Origin: Pseudorhodoplanes sp.
Lineage (GTDB): Bacteria; Pseudomonadota; Alphaproteobacteria; Rhizobiales; Xanthobacteraceae
Length of the DNA stretch: 64,000 nucleotides
Direction of reading: 5' to 3'
Assembly (NCBI GenBank): GCA_032027085.1
Contig: JAVSMS010000001.1
Coordinates: 946,332 to 1,010,331, forward strand
Part shown: positions 34,402 to 44,553 of the stretch, piece after piece
Layout: every line of letters starts with the position of its first letter
How positions within the stretch are numbered: position 1 is the stretch's first letter
Position numbers and translations under genes: made by a program
Notes under the pieces: model-generated
Seen by the model: the letters and a program-made list of their open reading frames with translations, nothing else
Databases searched by the model: none
What the model was told of the DNA's origin: nothing

Positions 34402-35961
34402 ATGATCAGCACTGCCATAGCGCCCCATGACTCGTCCGCCGTCAGCCCAATTCGTCCAGGCAAACTCGCGATTGCCGCCGCCATCGCTGCGCTGGCGGAC
34501 TGGCTGTTCTACGGACATGCGTTGGGCATTTCTCTAGTCCTGTTCCTGCTAGCGCTTTGTATCGGCGCGATGCTGACCAACCCAGTTTACGCGACCCGGC
34601 GCGCGCTGCTGAACGGTGCCGTCGTTTTTCTTCTCGCCATCGCCCCGCTGATTGTGGAAACAAGCCTGATCGGCCTTGCCTTCGCGGCAACGGGCGCAGC
34701 CTATGCCGCACTCATTGTTACGCACACGGGCGCCACTTGGACGGAGCGGCTCATTGGTGCGGTCGCTCTGTTGCTCGATGGCTTCTGGCGGATTTTTCCG
34801 GATTTATCTTGCGGCATTGGCCAATGGTTGCGCAGTGAACGCGCAACGGACAGTGGCCGCGCACTGATCGTCTGGATCGTGCCGCTGGTGCTTGGCGTCA
34901 TTTTTCTCACGCTGTTTTCATCTGCCAATCCCCTCATCGAGAACTGGTTCACACATATCGACCTGAGATTCCTGCTGGAGCGTATCAGTGTCTCGCGCGT
35001 GGCGTTCTGGATCGCTCTGCTCGCGCTGACGTGGCCATTCATCTTCATCCGCTTTCGCGCCCAGTTGGAAGAAAAAGTGGAAAAAGAACTGCGGTCTGTC
35101 GCCGCTGAGCTGCCCGCGGGCAGCAGCCTCTCCGCGCAATTGTTCGGCAAGGACGCCATCCTGCGCTCCCTGATTCTGTTTAACCTGCTCTTCGCAGTGC
35201 AGACCTTGCTGGATACCGCTTATCTCTGGGGCGGGGTCGCACTTCCGGAAGGCATGAGCTACGCATCGTATGCGCACCGCGGCGCCTATCCGTTAGTTGT
35301 CACCGCCCTTCTGGCCGCTGTCTTTGTCATCCTGGCGACTCGCCCGGGAAGCGAGGCCGAACGTTCGTTTCTGATCCGCAATCTCGTCTTTCTCTGGATC
35401 GCGCAAAATGTTCTGCTGGTAATTTCGTCGATACTGCGTCTCGATCTCTATGTCGACGTCTACTCGCTGACCTATTGGCGCGTCGCCGCCTTTGTCTGGA
35501 TGCTGCTGGTCGCAATCGGGCTGGTCCTGATCGTGTTGCGCATCATCTCGGGACGCTCCAACGTGTGGCTGGTGGGAATGAACTTAAGCTCGCTAGCGGT
35601 GGCCCTCTACGTATGCGCGTTCATCAACTTCCCAAGGCTTATTGCCAACTACAATGTGTGGCACAGCAAGGCCGCGACTGGAAACGGCAGAATTCTTGAC
35701 GTGCATTATCTAATGAGTCTGGGCGCGCATGCGATTCCGGCCTTTGATTCTTACGTCGCAATTGTCGGCTCAACGTTGAACAAAGATCCCGTGTGGAACG
35801 AGGCATACGCCAATATCACACAGAATTGGCACAAGCGGCGCAACATGCTCGCCGCGGCCCATCTCAATCGAATGAACGACTGGCGGGCTTGGACCTATCA
35901 AGACTGGCGGCTTGCACGATATCTGCAGAGCAAGGCAAACGGCGCCTCTGCCAAGCAGTGA
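34402..35961 (+). CDS. DUF4173 (DUF4153-like) multi-pass membrane protein
   Basis: A 519-residue integral membrane protein with about 12 helices. The central SYASYAHRGAYPLVVTALL segment and the preceding LLDTAYLWGG are typical of the DUF4173 family. The last 90 residues (from RLIANYNVWH) form a soluble tail with HYLMSLGAHAIPAFDS. The function is unknown; members are often encoded with small winged-helix regulators. The ATG at 34402 is preceded by AAAGGA and was preferred to 34381. Its promoter carries the same palindrome as that of the upstream regulator operon. Confidence 0.85.
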   Translation: MISTAIAPHDSSAVSPIRPGKLAIAAAIAALADWLFYGHALGISLVLFLLALCIGAMLTNPVYATRRALLNGAVVFLLAIAPLIVETSLIGLAFAATGAAYAALIVTHTGATWTERLIGAVALLLDGFWRIFPDLSCGIGQWLRSERATDSGRALIVWIVPLVLGVIFLTLFSSANPLIENWFTHIDLRFLLERISVSRVAFWIALLALTWPFIFIRFRAQLEEKVEKELRSVAAELPAGSSLSAQLFGKDAILRSLILFNLLFAVQTLLDTAYLWGGVALPEGMSYASYAHRGAYPLVVTALLAAVFVILATRPGSEAERSFLIRNLVFLWIAQNVLLVISSILRLDLYVDVYSLTYWRVAAFVWMLLVAIGLVLIVLRIISGRSNVWLVGMNLSSLAVALYVCAFINFPRLIANYNVWHSKAATGNGRILDVHYLMSLGAHAIPAFDSYVAIVGSTLNKDPVWNEAYANITQNWHKRRNMLAAAHLNRMNDWRAWTYQDWRLARYLQSKANGASAKQ

Positions 35962-35968
35962 CCTGCGT

Positions 35969-36985
35969 TCACTCAATCCCCCGCACCCTTGCCCGGTTCA
36001 CGCCGAGCGCAAGGATGCGGTTGAGCATCTCCGAATAGGTCAGGCCGTCATGCATGGCGGCTTCCGCGAATACCTCGTCGCGGGAGATTTCCGGATTGGG
36101 ATTGGCCTCGATGAAGAATGGCACGCCCTCCGGCGTCAGGCGGAAATCGATGCGTGAATAGCCGTCGAGCTCCAGCGTGCGGCAGATGCGCTTGGTCAGG
36201 TTGGCAATGCGCGCCGCGATGTCCGGGCTGAGATCCTTCGCCGGGCCCTGCACAACGCCGCGCCTCTCCTGATACTTGATGTCAAATTTCAGCTTCTCGG
36301 TGGCGATGCGGCTGCCGTCGCCGAATTCCAGCTCCCAGGGCGGCAGGACTCGCAGCCGCTCGTTGCCGAGAACGCCGACATAGATTTCGCGGCCTTCAAT
36401 ATATTGCTCTGCGATGGCGGCGGTGCCGATGCGCTCGTGAATGAAGGCGACGCGCTCGGCGAGCTTCTCGTCGCTGTCGACCAGCGACTTCTGCGCGATA
36501 CCGACGGACGCATCCTCGCTCAGACTTTTCACAATCAGCGGAAACTGCAGTCGTGCCAGCCGCTTGACCTTGCGGCGCAGCGGGAAGACGGCAAAGGCCG
36601 GCACCGGGATGCGGTGATAGGAGAGAAGCTTTTTCGACAGATCCTTGCCGCGCGCCAGCATCAGGCCGCGCGGATTGCAGCCGGTGAAAGGAATGCGCAC
36701 GAGCTCGAGATAGCTTGCGACATTCTGGTCGTAAGCGGTTTCGCCGTGGAATTCCTCGAGCAGGTTGAAGACGACGTCGGCCTTGAAGCTCTCGATCTCG
36801 TCGCGGATCGGGCGCAGCTCATGCTGCACGCCGAGCACGCGCACCTCGTGCCCCGTGGCGCGCAATGTCTTGACGACGTCGTATCCGGTTTTCCAGGCCA
36901 GCGCTTCCTGATCACTATAACCTTTAGGCGACGCGGGCGGCTCCTGCTCCGGGTGCAAGAGCACCAGAACCCGAAGCTTCTTCAT
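35969..36985 (-). CDS. ATP-grasp ligase (D-Ala-D-Ala ligase-like)
   Basis: A 338-residue ATP-grasp enzyme. After an N-terminal preATP-grasp domain (LRVLVLLHPEQ, VVFNLLEEFHGE) come the substrate-loop region PFTGCNPRGLMLARGKDLSK, the ATP-binding lysine segment FPLIVKSLSEDASVGI, EQYIEGREIYVGVLG, and the metal site YSRIDFRLTPEGVPFFIEAN with conserved Asp, Glu and Asn. It resembles Ddl but lacks the gene context of peptidoglycan synthesis. It probably joins a carboxylate to an amine, peptide or amino acid. Its ATG overlaps the stop of the metallopeptidase gene (ATGA), so the two work together or at least are made together. The substrate is unknown. Confidence 0.88.
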   Translation of the reverse strand: MKKLRVLVLLHPEQEPPASPKGYSDQEALAWKTGYDVVKTLRATGHEVRVLGVQHELRPIRDEIESFKADVVFNLLEEFHGETAYDQNVASYLELVRIPFTGCNPRGLMLARGKDLSKKLLSYHRIPVPAFAVFPLRRKVKRLARLQFPLIVKSLSEDASVGIAQKSLVDSDEKLAERVAFIHERIGTAAIAEQYIEGREIYVGVLGNERLRVLPPWELEFGDGSRIATEKLKFDIKYQERRGVVQGPAKDLSPDIAARIANLTKRICRTLELDGYSRIDFRLTPEGVPFFIEANPNPEISRDEVFAEAAMHDGLTYSEMLNRILALGVNRARVRGIE

Positions 36986-38007
36986 AGTGCGAACCACTGC
37001 CTCCGCGCGGGACCATAGAGTGAATGTACCGTCTTGGCCGTTAACAACACGGTAAAATCCGTTTTCAGCCGCCGCTCGGAACCGACCGCCCGCAAGTTCA
37101 GCTCGCGGCAGCGGTCGATCATATCATCAAGCACGGAATCGATGGTGAGCTGATATTCGCCGGTCCAGCGCGACACGATCTCGCGGATTTCGGCGCGATG
37201 ACGGCGGATGAAAGCTGACGCCGCGAGCGAGCGGCGATGGCGCGGATCGGCGGAGAAGATGCGATGCAATTCACGGTCATAGGTCTTCGGCGTGTCGACC
37301 GCGTAAAGCGCCTGCTTCTTCCTGTAATGCTCTTCCAAGGTGTCGGTCAGCTTGCTTAACGGATCGACAACGGCGCGGCCGTTCAGGACCGGCTTCTGAT
37401 CGGCGATTTCCGCCATCAGCTCGTCGACGTATTCGAGCTTCTTCAGCGCGCCCCAGCCGGCATAGCGCTTGCGCCAGTCGGAGCGCGGCTTCAGCCACAC
37501 CGCAAAGGTCTCGGCAAAATCCTCGTCGGGGTGACTCTGCGCATACCAGAGCCGCAGATGCTGGACGTAGTTCTTGCTGGCGGGATTGGGCCGATAATAG
37601 GTCGGATAGTGCATCGAGGAACGGCCGAACAATTGCTGCCAGCGGCGGCGGCGCTGGAGCTGATAGGCGTGCTGCACCACATGTCCCATCTCGTGGCGCA
37701 GAATACGCATGCACTCCCACACCGTCCCACCCTCGACATCGATGATCATCTTGCGCTCAAGGCGCATCAGGCGCGGATGCACAAGATAAAAAGGGATGGC
37801 GATGCCCGGCGAAGTGGTGGGACTGAACCACTCATTGGAGAGCCAGACGTGCGGGCGGATTCTCAGACCCTTCTCGGTCAGTTCCTCATCAAGGTCGTTC
37901 AGGCAGCGGTTCACCCACGTGCCCTTGAGGCTCAACCTCAAGTCCTTGAGCTGAAGCTTGAGCAGCTTGTCTTCAGGAATTTGGGCGAGGGAAATTTTCC
38001 GGGGCAT
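36982..38007 (-). CDS. Putative zinc metallopeptidase (HExxH)
   Basis: A 341-residue cytosolic protein with the zinc motif HEMGH (His105, Glu106, His109) in ILRHEMGHVVQHAYQL. A downstream DEDFAETFAVWLKP segment supplies a candidate third ligand (Glu). The N-terminal VWLSNEWFSPTTSPGIAIPF and LMRLERKMIIDVEGG are conserved-looking, and the C-terminal 150 residues are helical and charged. There is no signal peptide. The 4-bp overlap with the ATP-grasp gene suggests a two-step system that trims or opens a peptide and then ligates or modifies it. The ATG at 38007 was chosen over a TTG at 38016. Confidence 0.8.
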   Translation of the reverse strand: MPRKISLAQIPEDKLLKLQLKDLRLSLKGTWVNRCLNDLDEELTEKGLRIRPHVWLSNEWFSPTTSPGIAIPFYLVHPRLMRLERKMIIDVEGGTVWECMRILRHEMGHVVQHAYQLQRRRRWQQLFGRSSMHYPTYYRPNPASKNYVQHLRLWYAQSHPDEDFAETFAVWLKPRSDWRKRYAGWGALKKLEYVDELMAEIADQKPVLNGRAVVDPLSKLTDTLEEHYRKKQALYAVDTPKTYDRELHRIFSADPRHRRSLAASAFIRRHRAEIREIVSRWTGEYQLTIDSVLDDMIDRCRELNLRAVGSERRLKTDFTVLLTAKTVHSLYGPARRQWFAL

Positions 38008-38129
38008 GGGACGCAAAGGTGCGGGTCAGCAATAGTCCGCATGGTGTCACGCCGGACGCGGCGCGACAACCGGTGCGACGTTAACGCCGCGCCGCCGCGA
38101 AGGTTCGCGGGCCACGGCGGAAAATATCC

Positions 38130-38891
38130 CTAGTTCTTCAGCCGATAGCCGGTTTTGAAGATCCACCAGACTGCGACCATGCAGGCGGCGAGGAAAGCCA
38201 AGGTCATGCCGAGGCTGATGCCAACCCCGACATCGGCGATCTCGAAAAAAGCCCAGCGAAAGCCGGACACCAGATAGACCACCGGGTTGAACAGGGTGAT
38301 GGTCTGCCAGACCGGCGGCAGCACGCTGATGGAATAGAACGAACCGCCAAGGAAAGTGAGCGGGGTGATAATCAGGAGCGGCACCAGTTGCAGTTTCTCG
38401 AAACCGTCAGCCCAGACGCCGATGATGAAGCCGAACAGGCTGAAGGTGACCGCGGTCAGGATCAGGAAGGTCAGCATCCATATGGGGTGTTCGATCCGGA
38501 TCGGGACGAACAGGAAGGAGGTCACAAGGATAATGAGGCCGAGAATGATCGACTTGGTCGCCGCCGCGCCGACATAGCCGATGACGATCTCGATATAGGA
38601 AACCGGCGCGGAGAGGATTTCGTAGATCGTGCCGGTGAAGCGCGGGAAATAGATGCCGAACGAGGCGTTGGCGACGCTCTGCGTGAGCAACATCATCATG
38701 ATCAGACCGGGCACGATGAAAGCGCCGTATTCCACGCCCTCGATCTCGCTGATGCGGGTGCCGATGGCGGCCCCGAACACGACGAAGTAAAGCGAGGTCG
38801 AGATCACCGGCGAAACGATGCTCTGCAGCAGCGTGCGCCCGGTGCGCGCCATCTCGAATTTGTAGATCGCAGCGACGGCCCGGTAGTTCAT
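38130..38891 (-). CDS. ABC-2 type transporter permease
   Basis: A 253-residue inner-membrane protein with six helices of the ABC-2 (NodJ-like) family: [39 protein letters not shown] and [20 protein letters not shown]. The C-terminal half has [20 protein letters not shown] and [14 protein letters not shown], hallmarks of the group. It should export a lipid, polysaccharide or drug together with the ATPase encoded upstream on the same strand. A 166-bp repeat-filled gap separates the two genes. Start at the ATG at 38891; longer starts add nonsense-like sequence. Confidence 0.92.
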   Translation of the reverse strand: MNYRAVAAIYKFEMARTGRTLLQSIVSPVISTSLYFVVFGAAIGTRISEIEGVEYGAFIVPGLIMMMLLTQSVANASFGIYFPRFTGTIYEILSAPVSYIEIVIGYVGAAATKSIILGLIILVTSFLFVPIRIEHPIWMLTFLILTAVTFSLFGFIIGVWADGFEKLQLVPLLIITPLTFLGGSFYSISVLPPVWQTITLFNPVVYLVSGFRWAFFEIADVGVGISLGMTLAFLAACMVAVWWIFKTGYRLKN

Positions 38892-38916
38892 TCCTGTTCT
38901 CGCTTCAAATCTATCG

Positions 38917-39035
38917 CCGTCATCCCGAGGCGCCAATGATCGAAGATCGCGAGCCTCGAAAAATGACGGGCAATATTCGGCCTGTCGCCCATCGAGGCGC
39001 GCGGCCATTCGGCCGCTCGCACCTCAGGGTGACGG
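38917..39035. repeat. Two dispersed repeat units in opposite orientation, copies 2 and 3
   Basis: Unit 38917-38969 starts CCGTCATCCCGAGG and ends AATGACGG. Unit 38989-39035 reads on the other strand CCGTCACCCTGAGGTGCGAG and is related to 52340-52390. They fill the gap between the ABC-2 ATPase and permease genes. Confidence 0.6.
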
Positions 39036-39057
39036 AGCAAGGTGCCGGGTCGCGTCT

Positions 39058-39984
<927 letters not shown>

Positions 39985-40224
39985 GCTGGTCCCACCGGCG
40001 ATGTAAATCTCCGCACCCGGAATGGAAGAGGCGGCCAGCCAAAAACTGCGGTGACCTGATCCGGACGGCTCCCGCCCGTGATGATCGCCGAAAAGGCCCA
40101 CGATACGGGACGAAATTATCGATGCGCTGCATAGACCGTGACGACTTGTCCGGTCAATCCGTGGTAAAAATGTCCGATTGCACGATCCATTCGAGCCAAG
40201 AAACAACGCCAGAAGAGGAACGCC

Positions 40225-41196
40225 ATGTTTCGTCAACGGGTCCTATTTGCATTATTTGCAGTGCTGATTGCAGGCGCATTGGTGCAGCCGGCGGCGGCGC
40301 AGACTTATCCGTCGCAGCCGATCAAGATCATTGTTCCGACCGCGCCCGGCGGCGTCGCCGATATCGTCGGCCGCACCTTAGCAACAAAACTCACCGAAGC
40401 GGGGAAGACCGCAGTGGTGGAGAACAAGACCGGCGCCGGCGGCGCCATCGCCGCGGATTTCGTCGCGAAGTCAGCGCCGGACGGCTACACCGTTTATGTC
40501 GGGTTTCATGCGACCAACGCCATCCTGCCGCATCTGCAGAAGCTCAACTATGACGCAACGAAGGACTTCATCCCCGTCACGATCGCCGGCCGCACCGCCA
40601 ACATCCTGGTCGTACATCCCGATGTTCCCGCCAAATCGATGAAGGACCTGGTCGCCCATGCCAAGGCCAATCCGGGCAAGGTGACCTTCGCCTCGCAGGG
40701 CAACGGCTCGACCGGGCACATCGTCGGCGAACAATTCAAGGAAGTCGCCGGGGTCAACATCGTGCACGTCCCCTATCGCGGCGGCGCGCCAGCGGTGCAG
40801 GACCTGATCGCCGGTCACGTCACGATGATGTTCGACGTGCTTACGCTCGCGGTTCCGCAGGTCAAGGGCGGCAAGGTGAAGGCGCTCGCGGTCGCCTCGC
40901 CTGGACGCGTTCCGCTGCTGCCGGATGTTCCGACCGTCGCCGAAGCCGGATTCCCGCAGCTCGAAAGCGGCCCCTGGTTCGGCTTCTTCGTGCCGGCCAA
41001 GACTCCGAAGCCGGTCGTCGACTGGCTGTATGCGGAGGCCAAGAAGGCCTTCTCCGCGCCCGACGTGAAGGCGCAATGGGAAAAGCAGGGACTGACCGCC
41101 GCGCTGGCGACGCCGGAGGAGACAAAGAAATTCGTGGACAGCGAGTACAAGCGCTGGGGCGATGTGATCAAGAAGGCCGGCATCACCATGAACTGA
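40225..41196 (+). CDS. Tripartite tricarboxylate transporter substrate receptor (Bug family)
   Basis: A 323-residue periplasmic binding protein. The signal peptide ends QPAAAQ (about 26). Mature motifs are [58 protein letters not shown] and [20 protein letters not shown], all typical of Bug/TctC proteins. These receptors bind carboxylates and usually feed TctA/TctB permeases, which are not encoded here, so this is an orphan receptor as in many Bordetella-like and Bradyrhizobium-like genomes. AGAAGAGGAA precedes the ATG, and a strong terminator follows. It is convergent with matB; malonate or another dicarboxylate is a possible ligand. Confidence 0.93.
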   Translation: MFRQRVLFALFAVLIAGALVQPAAAQTYPSQPIKIIVPTAPGGVADIVGRTLATKLTEAGKTAVVENKTGAGGAIAADFVAKSAPDGYTVYVGFHATNAILPHLQKLNYDATKDFIPVTIAGRTANILVVHPDVPAKSMKDLVAHAKANPGKVTFASQGNGSTGHIVGEQFKEVAGVNIVHVPYRGGAPAVQDLIAGHVTMMFDVLTLAVPQVKGGKVKALAVASPGRVPLLPDVPTVAEAGFPQLESGPWFGFFVPAKTPKPVVDWLYAEAKKAFSAPDVKAQWEKQGLTAALATPEETKKFVDSEYKRWGDVIKKAGITMN

Positions 41197-41216
41197 GGCG
41201 GTCTCGGATCAAAGGC

Positions 41217-41250
41217 AAACGGCCCGCAGCGATGCGGGCCGTTTTGTTTG
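41217..41250 (+). terminator. Rho-independent terminator of the Bug receptor gene
   Basis: A perfect 10-bp stem (ACGGCCCGCA with TGCGGGCCGT, 4-nt loop) is followed by TTTGTTT, 23 bp after the stop codon. Confidence 0.9.
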
Positions 41251-41325
41251 AAGCGCAGGACGGATCAGCGCAGCGCAATCCGCCATTGTAGCGGCTCTCC
41301 GGATTACGCCTTCGGCTGATCCGTT

Positions 41326-42834
41326 TTACGCGTACAGTCCCTTGTTCTGCTCGCGCAGCACATTCTTCTGCACCTTGCCCATGGTGTTGCGGGGCAGATC
41401 GTCGACAAAGATCACGCGCTTGGGCAATTTGAATTTGGCAAGGCGCGGTTCAAGCTGGGCGATGATGCCTTTTTCAGTCAGCGTCGTGTCCGGCTTGCAG
41501 ACCACGACAGCGGTCACGCCCTCGCCGAAATCCGGATGCGGGCAGCCAATCACCGCCGATTCGACAACGCCCGGCAACGCGTCGATCTCTGCCTCGATCT
41601 CGACCGGATACACGTTGAAGCCGCCGGTGATCACCATATCCTTGGCGCGGCCAACAATGTGCACGTATCCGCGCGCGTCGATCTTGCCGACATCGCCGGT
41701 GATGAAAAAACCATCGGCGCGGAATTCGGCCATGGTCTTGTCCGGCATCCGCCAGTAGCCGGCGAATACGTTCGGCCCCCTCACCTCGATGCCGCCGATC
41801 TCGCCCTGCGGCAATTCCCTGCCGCTGTCCGGCTCGACGATGCGAAGCTCGACGCCCGGCAGCGGAAACCCGACGGTGCCGGCGATGCGCTCACCGTCAT
41901 AGGGATTGGAGGTGTTCATGTTGGTCTCGGTCATGCCATAGCGTTCCAGAATGGCGTGACCGGTCTTGTCCTTGAACTCGATATGCGTCTCCGCCAGCAG
42001 CGGCGCCGAACCCGATGTGAAGAGCCGCATGTGAGCGCAGGCGGCCCTCGTCAGGCCGGGATGCTTGAGCAGGCGCGTATAGAAGGTCGGCACGCCCATC
42101 ATCGAGGTGGCCTGCGGCAACACTGCCATCACCTGATCGGCGTCGAATTTCGGCAAAAAGATCATCGACCCGCCGGCGAGCATCACCGTGTTCGACGCCA
42201 CGAACAGGCCATGCGTGTGGTAGATCGGCAGAGCGTGCAGCAGCACATCCTGCTCAGTGAAGCGCCAGTATTGCTTCAGCGTCTGCGCGTTGGAGGTGAG
42301 ATTGCGATGCGTCAGCATCGCCCCCTTGGAGCGGCCGGTCGTTCCGGACGTATAGAGGATGGCGGCGAGATCGTCGTCCGCGCGCGCCACATCGGTGAAA
42401 TCGACGGGCGCTTTCGCGGCGGCGTCGATCAGACTGCCTGCCCCTTTTGCATCCAATGTCTCGACTGCCCCGACGCCGCGCTTCTTCGCGATCTCCGCGA
42501 CACCGTCGTGCTTGGCCGGGTCGCAGACCACCAGCGCCGGCTCCGCGTCGCCGATGAAGTAATCGAGTTCGGCAAGCGTATAGGCCGTGTTCAGCGGCAG
42601 ATAGACTGCGCCCGCCCGCAAGGTCGCGAGGTAAAGCAGCAGATTTTCTGGAGTCTTCTCGACCTGCACCGCCACGCGGTCCCCCGGCTTGACGCCGCGC
42701 TGCGCCAGTACATTGGCGATCCGGCCGGATCGCGAGAGCATGTCGCCATAGGTGATGCGGCCGCCGGCGGCGTCTTGCAGAAACACCTTTTCCTGCGAGG
42801 GAATGCTTTGACGGATGAGACCGAAGAGATTCAT
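41326..42834 (-). CDS. matB: Malonyl-CoA synthetase
   Basis: A 502-residue adenylate-forming ligase that makes malonyl-CoA from malonate, CoA and ATP. Visible motifs are ILYTSGTTGRSKGAMLTHRN, LPIYHTHGLFVASNTVMLAG, the substrate-pocket region RLFTSGSAPLLAETH, YGMTETNMNTSNPYDGERIA, GDVGKIDARGYVHIVGRAKD and the C-terminal catalytic Lys in RNTMGKVQKN. MatB proteins share the YGMTETNMNTSNPYDG wording. The gene follows matA after 32 bp, and this pairing supports the function strongly. Together they turn malonate into acetyl-CoA and CO2. Confidence 0.93.
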   Translation of the reverse strand: MNLFGLIRQSIPSQEKVFLQDAAGGRITYGDMLSRSGRIANVLAQRGVKPGDRVAVQVEKTPENLLLYLATLRAGAVYLPLNTAYTLAELDYFIGDAEPALVVCDPAKHDGVAEIAKKRGVGAVETLDAKGAGSLIDAAAKAPVDFTDVARADDDLAAILYTSGTTGRSKGAMLTHRNLTSNAQTLKQYWRFTEQDVLLHALPIYHTHGLFVASNTVMLAGGSMIFLPKFDADQVMAVLPQATSMMGVPTFYTRLLKHPGLTRAACAHMRLFTSGSAPLLAETHIEFKDKTGHAILERYGMTETNMNTSNPYDGERIAGTVGFPLPGVELRIVEPDSGRELPQGEIGGIEVRGPNVFAGYWRMPDKTMAEFRADGFFITGDVGKIDARGYVHIVGRAKDMVITGGFNVYPVEIEAEIDALPGVVESAVIGCPHPDFGEGVTAVVVCKPDTTLTEKGIIAQLEPRLAKFKLPKRVIFVDDLPRNTMGKVQKNVLREQNKGLYA

Positions 42835-42866
42835 GACAAGTCAGACAAGGAAGATGGATTGAACGA

Positions 42867-44234
42867 TCAGCTTGCGAGCGGCACGACTTCGCCGGGGGCC
42901 GCGCGCGCCAGTTTCTTCACCGCGTTCGAGGCCGCGATGGTTCGGCTTGCCGCATAGGCTTCATGGTTTTTCTCGATGTCATCGAGATCGTACAGATAGT
43001 TAACCATTACCCCGAACGACTGGCGCATGCCATTTTCCGAGCCGTCGGCCAGAGAATGGATCTGCTCGAGTCGCGCGCCATTTCCCAGATGGAACCGCGC
43101 CACCGGGTCGACCGGTAAACCGCGTCGGTTGCGGGCATGCAGCAAGTACCAGGCGGCGGCGCGCAACAGCGGCTCTTGCACGCCTTCGCGCGTATCCGGA
43201 CGCTGCCACCAGCCTTCGACATCGAGTTTGGTCAGCGCTTCGAGGTCGTCCTGCGACAAGGCGAGGGACTTGTCGGCCTGCCGTTCGCGGCGCAGCCATT
43301 CGGCAAAGCCGGGCACCGGCGACAGCGTGACGAAATTCGACAGCCGCGGAATGTCGCGCGAGATTTCCTCAACCACCTGCTTGATCAGGAAATTGCCGAA
43401 GGACACGCCGGCGAGGCCGCGCTGGCAGTTGGAGATCGAATAGAAGACCGCGGTCGTCGCCTTTTCGGGGTCGATGGATTCACGATGCGCGGTCAGGATC
43501 GGCGCAATCGCGCCGGGAATGTCACGCATGAGCGCGACCTCGACGAAAATCAGCGGTTCGTCAACCAGAGCCGGATGGAAGAAGGCATAGCAGTGCCTGT
43601 CGGCAGGATCGATGCGGCGGCGCAGATCATCCCAGGAGTTAATCTTGTGCACGGCTTCGTGCCTGATGATCTTTTCCAGGATGTTGGCCGGCGTCGACCA
43701 GTCGATGCGCCGCAAGACCAGAAAGCCACGATTGAACCAGGACGAAAACAGATGCACGAAATCGGCGTCGACCACCGCGAGATCCTCGCGATGGTCCATG
43801 GCGTCGATCAGTTGTTCGCGCATGCGCACCAGCCCAGCGGTGCCGCCGGGCGCGAGATTGAGCCTGCGGAACAATTCCTGCCGGCGCGGCTCGGCGGCTT
43901 CGTGCAGGCGCAGGGCCGAGGAATCCGACGGAGATTCCTGCCAATCCTTGATCGCAGCTTCAAGCAGCTCGCGATCCGGGCCGAAACGCTGTGCCAGCGC
44001 TTCAAAAAAATGGATGCGCGGCCCGATGGTCAATTCTTCGTAGCGATTGAGAATCTCGCGCGCCAAGGCGACACCCGACGCCTCGCCCCGGCCTGACAAC
44101 AGCTCCTCGCAAAGTTCGACAAAATCCTCCGAACGTGTGCCGGCATCGGTGCGCCGCGCACCGGTGCGCTCGAGCAATGCACGGCCACGATCGGATATGG
44201 TCTGCAGCAGATCGCTGAAGAATGAGGTGCTCAT
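42867..44234 (-). CDS. matA: Malonyl-CoA decarboxylase
   Basis: A 455-residue enzyme converting malonyl-CoA to acetyl-CoA and CO2. The N-terminal helical domain (about 1-150) is followed by the GNAT-like catalytic part. Signatures are SSWFNRGFLVLRRIDWSTPA, the active-site region CYAFFHPALVDEPLIFVEVA with its conserved His, VFYSISNCQRGLAGVSFGNF and FHLGNGARLEQI. AGAGGAG precedes the ATG. It is the first gene of the matA-matB unit. A GntR/FCD gene 320 bp upstream on the opposite strand, with a TTGTATACAA palindrome, is a likely regulator. Confidence 0.94.
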   Translation of the reverse strand: MSTSFFSDLLQTISDRGRALLERTGARRTDAGTRSEDFVELCEELLSGRGEASGVALAREILNRYEELTIGPRIHFFEALAQRFGPDRELLEAAIKDWQESPSDSSALRLHEAAEPRRQELFRRLNLAPGGTAGLVRMREQLIDAMDHREDLAVVDADFVHLFSSWFNRGFLVLRRIDWSTPANILEKIIRHEAVHKINSWDDLRRRIDPADRHCYAFFHPALVDEPLIFVEVALMRDIPGAIAPILTAHRESIDPEKATTAVFYSISNCQRGLAGVSFGNFLIKQVVEEISRDIPRLSNFVTLSPVPGFAEWLRRERQADKSLALSQDDLEALTKLDVEGWWQRPDTREGVQEPLLRAAAWYLLHARNRRGLPVDPVARFHLGNGARLEQIHSLADGSENGMRQSFGVMVNYLYDLDDIEKNHEAYAASRTIAASNAVKKLARAAPGEVVPLAS

Positions 44235-44287
44235 TCCGACTCCTCTGCCGCCGCATCCAACGGCGGCGACGCCCTTCTCATTGGCAC

Positions 44288-44429
44288 CTAGTGTCTCGAT
44301 CCCAAAGTCCGCAGGAATTTGCCGCTCCCCGGAGCGAACGTCGGGATCGAGGAACCCCTGCTTCTACATGGTTTGGTTCGGAAATTCGCTCGCGGGACTT
44401 GCCGCAAGAATGGAGCGAATTTCCGAACC
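44288..44429. repeat. Two palindromic repeats between matA and the GntR gene
   Basis: The first element starts CTAGTGTCTCGATCCC (44288) and closes with GGGATCGAG near 44343-44351. The second has perfect 17-bp arms at 44375-44391 and 44413-44429 (GGTTCGGAAATTCGCTC and its complement). Both relate to the hairpins at 11383-11543. They occupy about half of the 319-bp gap, whose only other feature is the GntR operator. Confidence 0.8.
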
Positions 44430-44507
44430 GTCCCCCTAGCGACTGTTCTATTTATGCCTTGCAATTTGCCCAGAGCTGACCTGATAATGTCTACAAGAAA
44501 GAATAGA

Positions 44508-44517
44508 TTGTATACAA
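44508..44517 (+). promoter_or_regulatory. TTGTATACAA palindrome, candidate MatR/GntR operator
   Basis: A perfect 10-bp palindrome 36 bp before the GntR-type gene. The Rhizobium malonate repressor MatR binds an imperfect repeat of the form TCTTGTA/TACACGA (from memory), and the core TTGTATACA is shared. Confidence 0.6.
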
Positions 44518-44553
44518 AAAATCCAGGGACGGGTGCAAGGGAGGACAGGCTTC

